Assembly (NCBI RefSeq): GCF_024281235.1
Contig: NZ_JAHWXY010000002.1
Coordinates: 682,001 to 746,000 of the forward strand
From: Shinella daejeonensis
GTDB taxonomy: Bacteria > Pseudomonadota > Alphaproteobacteria > Rhizobiales > Rhizobiaceae
Length of the DNA: 64,000 nt
Direction: 5' to 3'
Position 1 is the first letter of the stretch. Every line of letters starts with the position of its first letter. The notes under the pieces were generated by a model, which saw only the letters and a list, made by a program, of their open reading frames with translations, had not been told where the DNA came from and searched no databases. A program made the translations under genes and the position numbers. Shown here one piece after another: positions 31,653-39,327 of the stretch.

Positions 31653-33101
31653 ATGCAGGATCGGCAAATCGCGTCGAACGACGAGGGGCTTGAAGGAGAA
31701 CGCGCCTGGCGGGTGCTCATCGTCGATCTCGTGGGCCTGCGCTTGGGGGCGGATGGCGCGCCGGATCATAGCGAGGTGCGGGCGCATGTCGAAGCGCGTG
31801 GCGGTGCGTTCCACGAAGCCGCCTTCGAAGGGCAGGCGCTGGAAAAGGGCCGGATCCATTTCTTCTACCAGCCGCATCTCGGCACCGAGGCGGATATCCT
31901 GAAGGCCGCGGGCGACGGCCGCTACGACGCGGTGATCGCTGCGGCGACCGTTATCCCCCGGGATGCGGTGTTCCCGCTTGCCGGTGTGCGGATCGGGGCC
32001 GGCACCGGCAATATGGGGTCGGTATCCTGGGGCGGCGGCAATGGCGAAGGCGGCGGCGCGGTACTGATGAATACGCCGGGGGTGAACAGCCGCGCGACGG
32101 CGCAGATGGTGCTGAAAGCCGTGCTGAAGGTCCTGCCCGAACTGCCGGTCGAAGAATTGCACCGGCGCGTCGTCGCCGGCGATTTCGACACCGGCCGCGA
32201 CCTGAAGGACTATCCGGCGGCCAAGCTCGAAGGACGCCGTTTCGCCGTGCTCGGCTATGGCAACATCGGCCGCGAGGTGGCGCGGCTCGCCCGGGCCTTC
32301 GGCATGTCGGTCACGGTCCATGCCCGGCCGCCCCATCGCCCCTGGATCGAAGCGGAAGGCTTTTTCTATGCCGAGACGCCGGAGGCGGCGGCTGCCGGTG
32401 CGGATGTGTTGTCCGTCCATGTCGGTCTTGGTCGGCAGGATACCGGGACGGGACGTTACGCCAATGCGGGGATCGTCGGCGAAACGGTGCTTTCGGCGCT
32501 GCGCCCCGGAGCGGTTCTGGTGAATTACGACCGGGGCGAGGTGGTGGATACGCAGGCCCTCGACCGGGCGCTCGCCTCCGGCCGCCTGCGCCATGCCGCC
32601 ATTGATGCCGATCTTTTCAAGGATGCAGCAAGCGGTGCGCTCAGCGGACCGTTGACGCCCTATATCCCGCTTGCCGAACGCTATCTCGGTCGTCTGGAAC
32701 TGCTGCCCCATGCGGCGGCGGATACGGACCACCCGTCGCGCGTGGCCGGCGCCTGTCAGGCCATCGACCAGATTGAAGAACTGATCCGGCACCGGCGGGC
32801 TTTCAACGTGAAGGGCGACCTGCCGCAAGGATACACGGATGCCGGGGCCACGACCCCGCGCGGTATCGGCCGGCTGACGGCATCGCGGCTGGCTGCCAGC
32901 CTTGCCGACAAGCGCTTCACCGAGCTTCACCGCCTGACCAAGGAAATCGCCGGTATCCTCGATACGCTGTCGTCCGCCAGCCACCACGGCCGCGAACAGG
33001 CGGCGGCAGCGCAGGAAGTGGCCTATCTCGCGCGCAGCCTGCTGCGCCATCGCACATTGGTCGAGGAACTGGGGCTCGACGGGCCGGCTCAGGACGGCTG
33101 A
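31653..33101 (+). CDS. D-2-hydroxyacid dehydrogenase family protein with C-terminal extension
   Basis: NAD-dependent oxidoreductase of 482 residues. The start at 31653 follows a strong AAGGAGG. The NAD motif GYGNIG is at 201-206, the substrate-binding arginine in NYDRG (R294) and the catalytic histidine in LPHAAADT (H353). The usual DVFxxEP segment reads DADLFKD, so the glutamate that assists the histidine is not where expected. Typical members have about 320 residues; here an N-terminal domain of nearly 190 and a helical C-terminal tail of about 100 are longer than usual. The substrate is unknown. It follows dnaE2 by 114 bases but is probably a separate unit. Confidence 0.8.
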   Translation: MQDRQIASNDEGLEGERAWRVLIVDLVGLRLGADGAPDHSEVRAHVEARGGAFHEAAFEGQALEKGRIHFFYQPHLGTEADILKAAGDGRYDAVIAAATVIPRDAVFPLAGVRIGAGTGNMGSVSWGGGNGEGGGAVLMNTPGVNSRATAQMVLKAVLKVLPELPVEELHRRVVAGDFDTGRDLKDYPAAKLEGRRFAVLGYGNIGREVARLARAFGMSVTVHARPPHRPWIEAEGFFYAETPEAAAAGADVLSVHVGLGRQDTGTGRYANAGIVGETVLSALRPGAVLVNYDRGEVVDTQALDRALASGRLRHAAIDADLFKDAASGALSGPLTPYIPLAERYLGRLELLPHAAADTDHPSRVAGACQAIDQIEELIRHRRAFNVKGDLPQGYTDAGATTPRGIGRLTASRLAASLADKRFTELHRLTKEIAGILDTLSSASHHGREQAAAAQEVAYLARSLLRHRTLVEELGLDGPAQDG

Positions 33102-33146
33102 AGGCGGCTATCCTTTCGCATCTCATGGAAACCCCGCGTTAACCAT

Positions 33147-33182
33147 GGGCTTCCTAATCATGGGAAGACGAACAGGAAGCCC
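33147..33182 (+). promoter_or_regulatory. Inverted repeat covering the ribosome binding site of the DUF6074 gene
   Basis: GGGCTTCCT and AGGAAGCCC are perfect 9-bp arms 18 bases apart; the right arm contains the AGGA that serves the ATG at 33189. If it forms in the message it would hide the ribosome binding site. Confidence 0.45.
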
Positions 33183-33188
33183 GAATCG

Positions 33189-33494
33189 ATGTCATCCCAT
33201 GCCTCGGCCCAACGCCGCCGTTCCACACACAGCTCCGCCGCTGGCGTAAACCCGGTCGTTCCCTTCCCGGTCGATCGCCGCATCGCCCATGTACGACGCT
33301 GCGCGCACGAACTCGATGCGTTGCACGGCGAGGAAGCGCGCCTCTACTGGATACGCGTTTGCCGCGAACTCGCCGAGGAACTGCGCAGGCTCGGCAGCAG
33401 CGACGCGGATTTGCGCGCCGCCGTCTTCTCCTTTCAGGACGAGGTGCAGCGGGAACTGGCCGGGCGCGGCCAGCCGGCGGCCGAGGGCGCATGA
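33189..33494 (+). CDS. DUF6074 family small protein
   Basis: A 101-residue protein of unknown function resembling the rhizobial DUF6074 family: an N-terminal polar stretch, then VVPFPVDRRIAHVRRCA, an aromatic YWIRVCRELAEEL segment and a Phe-Gln-Asp-Glu-Val end. It is probably a soluble helical protein; no signal or membrane segment is visible. It is convergent with the tetronate cluster, whose last stop lies 5 bases further on. Confidence 0.7.
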   Translation: MSSHASAQRRRSTHSSAAGVNPVVPFPVDRRIAHVRRCAHELDALHGEEARLYWIRVCRELAEELRRLGSSDADLRAAVFSFQDEVQRELAGRGQPAAEGA

Positions 33495-33498
33495 GGCC

Positions 33499-34143
33499 TC
33501 AGGCGCGCGGGAGAAGCGCCGTCTTCTGATCCGCCGTCAGCGGCCGTATCCGCTCGCCGCGCAGCATCAGATAGAGTTTGGCCGTTTCCTCCAGCTCCTC
33601 CGTCGCATATTGGGCCTCCCTGAGGCTCGCTCCGGCGACCACCGGGCCGTGGTTGGCGAGCAGCACCGCATGGCTGTCGCGCGCCTGTTGCGCGACGGCT
33701 TCCGCCAGCGCCGCGTCGCCCGGCGGATAATAGGGCACGAGCGGCAACCGCCCGACGCGCATCACATAATAGGCGGTCAGCGGCGGCAGGAGATCGTCCG
33801 GGTCGAGCCCGTCGATGATGCTGACGGCGACGGCGTGGGTGGAGTGCAGGTGCACCACCGCGCCCGCCGCGCCGCGTGCGCAATACATGCATTGATGCAG
33901 GAAGGCCTCCTTGGTCGGCCTGTCGCCCCCGATATGCACGCCGTCTGCTGAAAATTTCGACAGCCGCGCCGGATCGAGATTGCCGAGCGAGGCGTTGGTC
34001 GGCGTCATCAGCAATTCTCCGCTGGACAGCCGCGCGCTGATATTGCCGGTCGAACCGAACGTGAAAAGACGGTCGAACAGGGATTTCCCGACGTCGGCGA
34101 TCTCGTCGCGAAGACGGGTTTCTTCGGAGAGGATGGCAGTCAT
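33499..34143 (-). CDS. otnC: 3-oxo-tetronate 4-phosphate decarboxylase (class II aldolase family)
   Basis: Converts 3-oxo-tetronate 4-phosphate to dihydroxyacetone phosphate and CO2, the last step of threonate/erythronate use. The 214-residue protein has the class II aldolase/adducin fold with metal-binding HLHSTH and the later NHG motif. The open frame runs much further upstream across otnK, but the real start is the ATG at 34143, overlapping the otnK stop by four bases. Expression is coupled to otnK. Confidence 0.9.
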   Translation of the reverse strand: MTAILSEETRLRDEIADVGKSLFDRLFTFGSTGNISARLSSGELLMTPTNASLGNLDPARLSKFSADGVHIGGDRPTKEAFLHQCMYCARGAAGAVVHLHSTHAVAVSIIDGLDPDDLLPPLTAYYVMRVGRLPLVPYYPPGDAALAEAVAQQARDSHAVLLANHGPVVAGASLREAQYATEELEETAKLYLMLRGERIRPLTADQKTALLPRA

Positions 34144-35405
34144 TTCAACAGGTCCCAGGCTTTGAGAAAAAAGTCGGCGCCGCCGAAATTTCCGGATTTC
34201 AAGGCGAGCGCGATCGGTTGGTCCATGCCGATGCCGAGGGTCCAGGGGACGCCGGGATCGATCTCGGGGCCGATGAAGAGCGCGGGTACGCGGAGCGCTT
34301 CGACCACCGCGCCCGATGTCTCGCCGCCGGCCACGAGGAAGCGGGAAAACCCTTGCGCGCGCAGGGCTGTCGCCACCTCGGCGAGGAAGGCCTCGACAAG
34401 TGCGCCCGCCCGTTCCCGGCCGAGCGCGTTCTGCGCCTTCTGCACCTCCGCGGGATCGGCGCTGGAATAGAGAAGGGGAATGGCGTCTTTCGTCGCGATC
34501 GCCCATTCGACCGCCGCCTGCGGCGTGAGGTCGCCGCCGGCAAGCTGGAGCGGATCGATCTTCAGCGCCGGCATGCCGGCGTGAACCGCGGTGCGGATCT
34601 GTTCGCGCGTCATCTTCGAACAGGAGCCGGAGAGCACAACCGCGCGGCCTGCGAGGGCGCCGAAGGCCTTTGCGGTGGCCGGCGGAGCGAGAAGCCCCTG
34701 CCGGCGGAAATTCGCCGGTAGGCCGAGCGCGATGCCGGAGCCGCCGGTCACAAGGGGGAGGTCCGCCACTGCCGCGCCGATCGTCCGCAGGTCCTCGTCG
34801 CAAATGGCGTCGATCACCACGATGCCGTTTCCGGCAAGCCGGGCGTCCTCCAGCGCAGCATGCACCTCTTGCGGGCCGGCGGCCACGATCTCGCGCCGGA
34901 TCAGCCCGACACGCCGGTGCGATTGGGCCTGCATCAGCCGCAGGAGGCTGGAATCGCGCATCGGGGTCAGGGGATGATCCTTCATCGGACTTTCTGAAAG
35001 CAGGTCGTCGCCGACGAAGAGATGGCCGTGATAGACGGTGCGTCCATTCGCCGGAAAGGACGGGCAGACGATGGTGATCTGCGTGCCGAGCGTATCGGCC
35101 AGCGCGTCCGTCACGGGACCGATATTGCCCTTTTCGGTGGAATCGAAGGTCGAGCAATATTTGAAGACGATCTGCCGGGCTCCCGCCGCCCGCAGGCGTT
35201 CAAGCGCGGCAAGCGAGAGCGAAACGGCCTCCTGCGGCGCAATGGTGCGTGATTTCAGGGCGACGACGACGGCCTCCGCGTCCCCGGCCGTGAAACCTTC
35301 CGGCGGAACGCCCACCACCTGCACCGTGCGCATTCCTTCGCGAGAAAGGGTGAGCGCGAGATCGGTCGCGCCGGTGAGATCGTCGGCTATGGCTCCCAGA
35401 AGCAT
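34140..35405 (-). CDS. otnK: 3-oxo-tetronate kinase (four-carbon acid sugar kinase)
   Basis: Phosphorylates 3-oxo-tetronate at C4 with ATP. The 421-residue protein begins with the family motif GAIADDLTGATDLA and has the C-terminal nucleotide-binding domain with LVAGGETSGAVVEAL. The length is typical of the DUF1537/OtnK family. It is followed directly by otnC and lies 13 bases after the lacI-type regulator on the same strand. Confidence 0.92.
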   Translation of the reverse strand: MLLGAIADDLTGATDLALTLSREGMRTVQVVGVPPEGFTAGDAEAVVVALKSRTIAPQEAVSLSLAALERLRAAGARQIVFKYCSTFDSTEKGNIGPVTDALADTLGTQITIVCPSFPANGRTVYHGHLFVGDDLLSESPMKDHPLTPMRDSSLLRLMQAQSHRRVGLIRREIVAAGPQEVHAALEDARLAGNGIVVIDAICDEDLRTIGAAVADLPLVTGGSGIALGLPANFRRQGLLAPPATAKAFGALAGRAVVLSGSCSKMTREQIRTAVHAGMPALKIDPLQLAGGDLTPQAAVEWAIATKDAIPLLYSSADPAEVQKAQNALGRERAGALVEAFLAEVATALRAQGFSRFLVAGGETSGAVVEALRVPALFIGPEIDPGVPWTLGIGMDQPIALALKSGNFGGADFFLKAWDLLK

Positions 35406-35418
35406 GGATCGTTCTCCT

Positions 35419-36414
35419 TCAGGCGGTTGCGCCTTCGACGATGTCGAAGCCGGTATCGATGATCAGCGGTTCGTCGGGCCGCTTGCGTGTTTCCAGCAGC
35501 GTTTCCACCGCTTTCCGGCCGATCAGGAAGCGGTTGGAACGGATCGTGGACAGCGGCTGGGGCAGCGCTTCGCCGATCTCCAGACCGTTGAAGCCGAACA
35601 GCGCAAGCCGTTCCGGCACGCGGATCCCTTCGGCGAGGCAATGCATGGCGCCGCCGACCGCCATGTCGTCGTTGGAGAAGATGACGGCGTCGACGGCGAT
35701 GTTGTCGCTCAGGAGCCGGGCCAATGCGCGCCGCCCAGCCAAAGTCGAACTCGGTCCGTCATGGCGGCACTTGGCGGTGAGCGACAGGCCCGCTTCCGAC
35801 AGTCCGGCGACGATCCCCTCGTAGCGTCGGCGCGCGCGCCGGTCGGTGCTCCAGTCGTGCCCGACATAGGCGATGCGCCGATAGCCGCGCGCGAGCAGGT
35901 GGCGGGCGGTCGCCCGTCCTGCGCCGTGATGAGAAAGGCCGACCGCGATGTCGATCGGCTGGCCATCGATATCCATGAGTTCGGCGACCCGCAGGCGGTC
36001 GTCCATGAGCATCTTCCGGCTTTCCGGCGTATGGTCGAAACCGGTGGTTATCACGGCTGCCGGACGCCAGGCGAGGAGGGAGGCGAGCAACGCCTGTTCC
36101 TTTTCTGGGTCGTAGTCCGTTACGCCCACCATCGCCTGATAGGCCGTGCCGGCAAGGCCGGCATGAATGCCCCGCAGCACATCCGGAAACACGATGTTCG
36201 AAAGCGAGGGCAGCAGGACCGCGATGATGGGGGAGGACGCGGAGGCGAGCGATCCGGCGGCGCGGTTCGGTACGTAGCCGAGCTGCTCGATCGCGTCCAT
36301 GACCCGCCGGCGCGTTTTTTCAGCGATCGGCCCCTTGTCGCGAACGACGCGGGAGACGGTGTTCTCGCTGACGCCGGCAAGGCGGGCCACATCCGTGAGC
36401 GTCGGATTTCCCAT
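35419..36414 (-). CDS. LacI-family regulator of the tetronate cluster
   Basis: DNA-binding regulator with the HTH LTDVARLAGVSENTVSRVV at the N-terminus and a sugar-binding sensor domain. I use the ATG at 36414 (331 residues); a GTG seven codons upstream (36435) is an alternative, and neither has an ideal ribosome binding site. It is the first gene of the unit with otnK and otnC and is divergent from ltnD, so it probably represses both arms through the operator-like site at 36454. Confidence 0.9.
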   Translation of the reverse strand: MGNPTLTDVARLAGVSENTVSRVVRDKGPIAEKTRRRVMDAIEQLGYVPNRAAGSLASASSPIIAVLLPSLSNIVFPDVLRGIHAGLAGTAYQAMVGVTDYDPEKEQALLASLLAWRPAAVITTGFDHTPESRKMLMDDRLRVAELMDIDGQPIDIAVGLSHHGAGRATARHLLARGYRRIAYVGHDWSTDRRARRRYEGIVAGLSEAGLSLTAKCRHDGPSSTLAGRRALARLLSDNIAVDAVIFSNDDMAVGGAMHCLAEGIRVPERLALFGFNGLEIGEALPQPLSTIRSNRFLIGRKAVETLLETRKRPDEPLIIDTGFDIVEGATA

Positions 36415-36453
36415 CTGCAATTGCTGTCTCCCCACCTGTCCGGTTACAATTTA

Positions 36454-36467
36454 TCTCAGCGCTAACA
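36454..36467. promoter_or_regulatory. LacI-type operator between otnK-side and ltnD-side genes
   Basis: TCTCAGCGCTAACA matches 12 of 14 positions of the perfect palindrome TGTTAGCGCTAACA, the AGCGCT-centred operator used by many LacI/GntR-type sugar repressors. It is the clearest palindrome in the 143-base divergent intergenic region. Confidence 0.6.
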
Positions 36468-36557
36468 TATTTCTCTTGATCGTGGCTAGGCCCTCCAATA
36501 GGAAATATCGAGGCGCAAGATGCGCGATTGGAATCGACCGAAAAACGGGGGACGGTG

Positions 36558-37472
36558 ATGGCCGACAGGAATGCAGTTGCCGTGATCGGACTTGGCTCCA
36601 TGGGGCTGGGCATGGCCCGGTCGCTTCTTGCCGCAGGCCATGGCGTCACAGGCTTCGATGTCGATCCCGCAGCTCTCGACGGATTGGCCAAGGCCGGCGG
36701 TGCAGCGGCGGCGAACCCGGCGGAAGCCGCCCGGGCCGCCGATATCGCCGTGATCGTCGTGGTCAATGCGGCGCAGACGGAAAACGTGCTCTTCGGCCCC
36801 GACGGCATTGCCGACGTCATGCAACCGGGATCCGTCATCGTGGCCTGCGCCACCATCGCGCCCGCCGAAGCGCGCGACTTTGCGCATCGCGCCGCGGAAC
36901 GGGGGCTGCTTTTCCTCGATGGGCCGATTTCCGGCGGTGCGGTCAAGGCGGCGAGCGGCGAGCTGACCTTCATGGCGTCGGGTGCGCCGGAAGCCTTCGC
37001 CAGGGCGCGTCCCGCTCTCGACGCGATGGCGGGAACCGTCTACGAACTTGGTGACCAGCCGGGTGTGGGCTCCTCCTTCAAGATCGTCAATCAGCTTCTG
37101 GCGGGCGTGCATATCGCCGCCGCCTGCGAGGCGATAACCTTCGCAAAGAGCCTCGACCTCGACATATCCCGGGTGTTCGACGTGATCACCCGCTCGGCCG
37201 GCAACAGCTGGATGTTCGAAAACCGCATTCCCCATGTGCTTTCAGGCGACTATGCGCCGCGCAGCGCCGTCTCGATCTTCACCAAGGATCTCGGCATCGT
37301 TTCCGATATCGGCCGCGCGCAGAAATTTCCGCTGCCGATCGCCAGTGCCGCGCTGCAACTCTTTTTGATGACCGAGGCGGCCGGCATGGGACGTGATGAC
37401 GACAGTTCCGTGGCCCGGTTGCTGGCGCGCATCGCCGGCCTCGATCTGCCCGGCGCGACAGGGGAGGACTAG
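36558..37472 (+). CDS. ltnD: L-threonate dehydrogenase (3-hydroxyisobutyrate dehydrogenase family)
   Basis: Oxidises a tetronate (L-threonate or related) to the 2-oxo acid with NAD+. The 304-residue protein has the Rossmann motif GLGSMGLGMA (11-20), substrate motif DGPISGG (121-127) and the catalytic lysine in SSFKIVNQ (K175). The start is the ATG at 36558 behind GGGGGA. It is followed two bases later by otnI. Neighbouring otnK, otnC and otnI genes support the threonate assignment over other beta-hydroxyacid dehydrogenases. Confidence 0.88.
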   Translation: MADRNAVAVIGLGSMGLGMARSLLAAGHGVTGFDVDPAALDGLAKAGGAAAANPAEAARAADIAVIVVVNAAQTENVLFGPDGIADVMQPGSVIVACATIAPAEARDFAHRAAERGLLFLDGPISGGAVKAASGELTFMASGAPEAFARARPALDAMAGTVYELGDQPGVGSSFKIVNQLLAGVHIAAACEAITFAKSLDLDISRVFDVITRSAGNSWMFENRIPHVLSGDYAPRSAVSIFTKDLGIVSDIGRAQKFPLPIASAALQLFLMTEAAGMGRDDDSSVARLLARIAGLDLPGATGED

Positions 37473-37474
37473 GC

Positions 37475-38242
37475 ATGCCGCGCTTTGCCGCCAATCTCTC
37501 GATGATGTTTACCGAACATGCGTTCCTCGACCGTTTCCAGGCGGCGGCCGATGCCGGCTTCGAGGCGGTGGAATATCTCTTCCCTTACGACCATCCGGCG
37601 GAGGCGGTGGCGGAGCGATTGCGTGCGGCGGGGCTGCGTCAGGCGCTCTTCAACATGCCGCCCGGCGACTGGGCGCAGGGCGAGCGGGGCCTTGCGGCCC
37701 TTGCCGGTCGCGAGGCGGAGTTCCGCGCCTGCGTGCTGAAGGCGGTGGACTATGCCGGCGTCATCGGCACGCCGCTGTTGCATATGATGGCCGGGCTTGC
37801 CAGTGCCGCCGATCCCGGTGCGCGCCGCCGTTATGCGGAGGCGCTCGCCTTTGCGGCCGGCGAAACGGAGAAGGCCGGTATCGGCCTGGTAATCGAGCCG
37901 ATCAACGCACGCGACATGCCGGGCTATTTTCTCGGTGATTTCGAGGATGCGCTCTCTTTTCTGCGCGACCTGAACCGGCCGCATGTCCGGTTGCAGTTCG
38001 ATATCTATCACCGGCAAATCATGCATGGCGACGTGATCATGGCGCTGCGGGCGATGATGCCGGTTATTGGCCACGTTCAGATCGCCTCGGTGCCGGACCG
38101 GCATGAGCCGGGCACCGGCGAACTGGACGACGACCGGATATTCGCGGAACTGGATGCTCTCGGCTATGACGGTTTCGTCGGCTGCGAATACCGGCCGAAG
38201 GGACGCACCGTAGATGGGCTCGGCTGGATGCCACGGCACTGA
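37475..38242 (+). CDS. otnI: 2-oxo-tetronate isomerase (hydroxypyruvate isomerase family)
   Basis: Isomerises 2-oxo-tetronate to 3-oxo-tetronate, the substrate of OtnK. The 255-residue TIM-barrel protein begins PRFAANLSMMFTEH, typical of Hyi/OtnI, with metal-ligand segments LVIEPIN, LQFDIYH, HVQIASVP and GCEYRP. It follows ltnD by two bases. Context favours OtnI over hydroxypyruvate isomerase. Confidence 0.9.
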   Translation: MPRFAANLSMMFTEHAFLDRFQAAADAGFEAVEYLFPYDHPAEAVAERLRAAGLRQALFNMPPGDWAQGERGLAALAGREAEFRACVLKAVDYAGVIGTPLLHMMAGLASAADPGARRRYAEALAFAAGETEKAGIGLVIEPINARDMPGYFLGDFEDALSFLRDLNRPHVRLQFDIYHRQIMHGDVIMALRAMMPVIGHVQIASVPDRHEPGTGELDDDRIFAELDALGYDGFVGCEYRPKGRTVDGLGWMPRH

Positions 38243-38277
38243 TCTGTTCCGGAACCTTCCCGCAGCCTGACGGTTGT

Positions 38278-38300
38278 CCTCCATGGATCGAACATGGAGG
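38278..38300 (+). promoter_or_regulatory. Inverted repeat that contains a ribosome binding site
   Basis: CCTCCATG-GATCGAA-CATGGAGG has perfect 8-bp arms; the right arm is the GGAGG of the following small membrane-protein gene. Folding in the message would close that ribosome binding site. Confidence 0.45.
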
Positions 38301-38303
38301 TGC

Positions 38304-38561
38304 ATGATGACTCATGAACAGGACGAACGCGGCGCTCCTCTCAGCCGCAGCCATGATCCCGCTCGCAAGGACTATAGCGCCCGCGAGACGAGGCAAGGCT
38401 TTCTCGGCATGCCGGTCCTGAAAATTCTTCTCGTCAGCCTCGTGCTGGTGATGCTGGTCTGGGCCGTTCTGGAATGGTGGGGCAATGCGATGGCGCCCGA
38501 GGAGGGGGCCGGCGACCTCTCGCCGCCGCAGACGGCCCCCGTGGAAGAAACCATGCCTTGA
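38304..38561 (+). CDS. Small single-span membrane protein, unknown function
   Basis: An 85-residue protein with a polar N-terminus, one membrane helix (LKILLVSLVLVMLVWAVLEW) at about residues 42-61 and a proline-rich, acidic C-terminal tail. Two adjacent ATG codons (38304, 38307) follow GGAGG; either may be used. The N-terminus lacks a cleavable signal. No known domain is recognised. It lies 61 bases after otnI. Confidence 0.6.
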   Translation: MMTHEQDERGAPLSRSHDPARKDYSARETRQGFLGMPVLKILLVSLVLVMLVWAVLEWWGNAMAPEEGAGDLSPPQTAPVEETMP

Positions 38562-38649
38562 GGCGTTTTATCGCAAACGGGCAATCCGGTGGCCGGATGG
38601 GAACCCTTTGCCATCTTCTCCGTTGATTCCCGATTGCGTGGAGGACGCC

Positions 38650-38865
38650 ATGGAAACCCGTAACGCCATTCAGCTTCACTTCGACTGCCTCAGCCGCCGG
38701 GCCCTGCTTTCCTACAGCGGGAAAGACTACGTACTGCCTGATCTTTATGAGAACCGCGACGCGGCGCGCGCGGCGGCGCAGCTGTTCGCATGGGAAAGGC
38801 TCGATCTGAAATCCCGCTCCGGCCGTTCCCGCCAGCCCTCGGATATCGCAATCTGGCTGCGGTGA
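38650..38865 (+). CDS. Small conserved-looking protein, unknown function
   Basis: A 71-residue soluble protein starting at the ATG at 38650, five bases after GTGGAGGAC. It reads METRNAIQLHFDCLSRRALL and ends in a basic, tryptophan-containing tail. Codon usage looks like that of the neighbours. I do not recognise a domain. It sits between two other short genes in a region of small hypothetical proteins. Confidence 0.55.
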   Translation: METRNAIQLHFDCLSRRALLSYSGKDYVLPDLYENRDAARAAAQLFAWERLDLKSRSGRSRQPSDIAIWLR

Positions 38866-38883
38866 TGCCGCCGGGCCGCGACG

Positions 38884-38978
38884 AGAGCAATTCCGGTGAA
38901 ATGGATTTTCTCTCGTCTATTGTTTTGACCGCATTATCCGACGCCGAAGCGATCTCGCTTCGGCCGGAAATGCTTTAG
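38884..38978 (+). repeat. Dispersed palindromic repeat, copy A
   Basis: About 95 bases shared with the copies at 40137 and 57262: a GCAATTCCGGTGAAAT start, CGTCTATTGTTTTGACCG, ATTATCCGACG and a perfect 10-bp hairpin (GCCGAAGCGA-TC-TCGCTTCGGC) ending in GGAAATGCTTTAG. It fills the gap before the 38998 gene and resembles the short intergenic mosaic elements of rhizobia. Confidence 0.75.
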
Positions 38979-38997
38979 CAACGGAGGAAACGAGATC

Positions 38998-39312
38998 ATG
39001 CCCCGTGGTGATAAATCAGCCTATACGGACAAGCAGAAACGCAAGGCGGAGCATATCGCGGAGGGCTACGAGGAACGCGGTGTGCCGGAAGATGAGGCGG
39101 AGCGCCGGGCCTGGGCGACCGTCAACAAGGACAGCGGCGGCGGCAACAAATCGGGTTCCGGCCGGGGCAAGCCGGATACCCATGCCGCAGCCCGGAAGGG
39201 CGGGCGCAAGGGCGGCGCGGCCAGTGCGGCAAGGTCTGCCGCGGAGCGCTCCGCCTCCGCGAAGAAGGCTGCCGCGACGCGAAAGCGCAACGCCGAAAAA
39301 GCGCAGAGCTGA
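38998..39312 (+). CDS. Small basic Gly/Lys/Ala-rich protein, plasmid-stabilisation-like
   Basis: A 104-residue, strongly basic protein. The N-terminal half (YTDKQKRKAEHIAEGYEERG) resembles small proteins often annotated as plasmid stabilisation proteins, but no toxin-antitoxin partner is next to it. The second half is low-complexity, rich in Ala, Lys, Gly and Arg (GGRKGGAASAARSAAERSAS), like KGG-repeat stress proteins. GGAGGAAA lies upstream of the ATG. It may bind nucleic acid; that is inference from its charge. Confidence 0.65.
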   Translation: MPRGDKSAYTDKQKRKAEHIAEGYEERGVPEDEAERRAWATVNKDSGGGNKSGSGRGKPDTHAAARKGGRKGGAASAARSAAERSASAKKAAATRKRNAEKAQS

Positions 39313-39327
39313 CGCCCCGCCCCGCTG

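Noticed and set aside
33499-35157. Apparent 552-residue fusion ending in OtnC
   Set aside because: The upstream part is the out-of-frame shadow of otnK. The ATG at 34143 with the four-base overlap is the natural otnC start.
38998-39312. Toxin-antitoxin system suggested by the plasmid-stabilisation label
   Set aside because: No partner gene lies within the spacing typical of such pairs, and the protein is a low-complexity basic protein.
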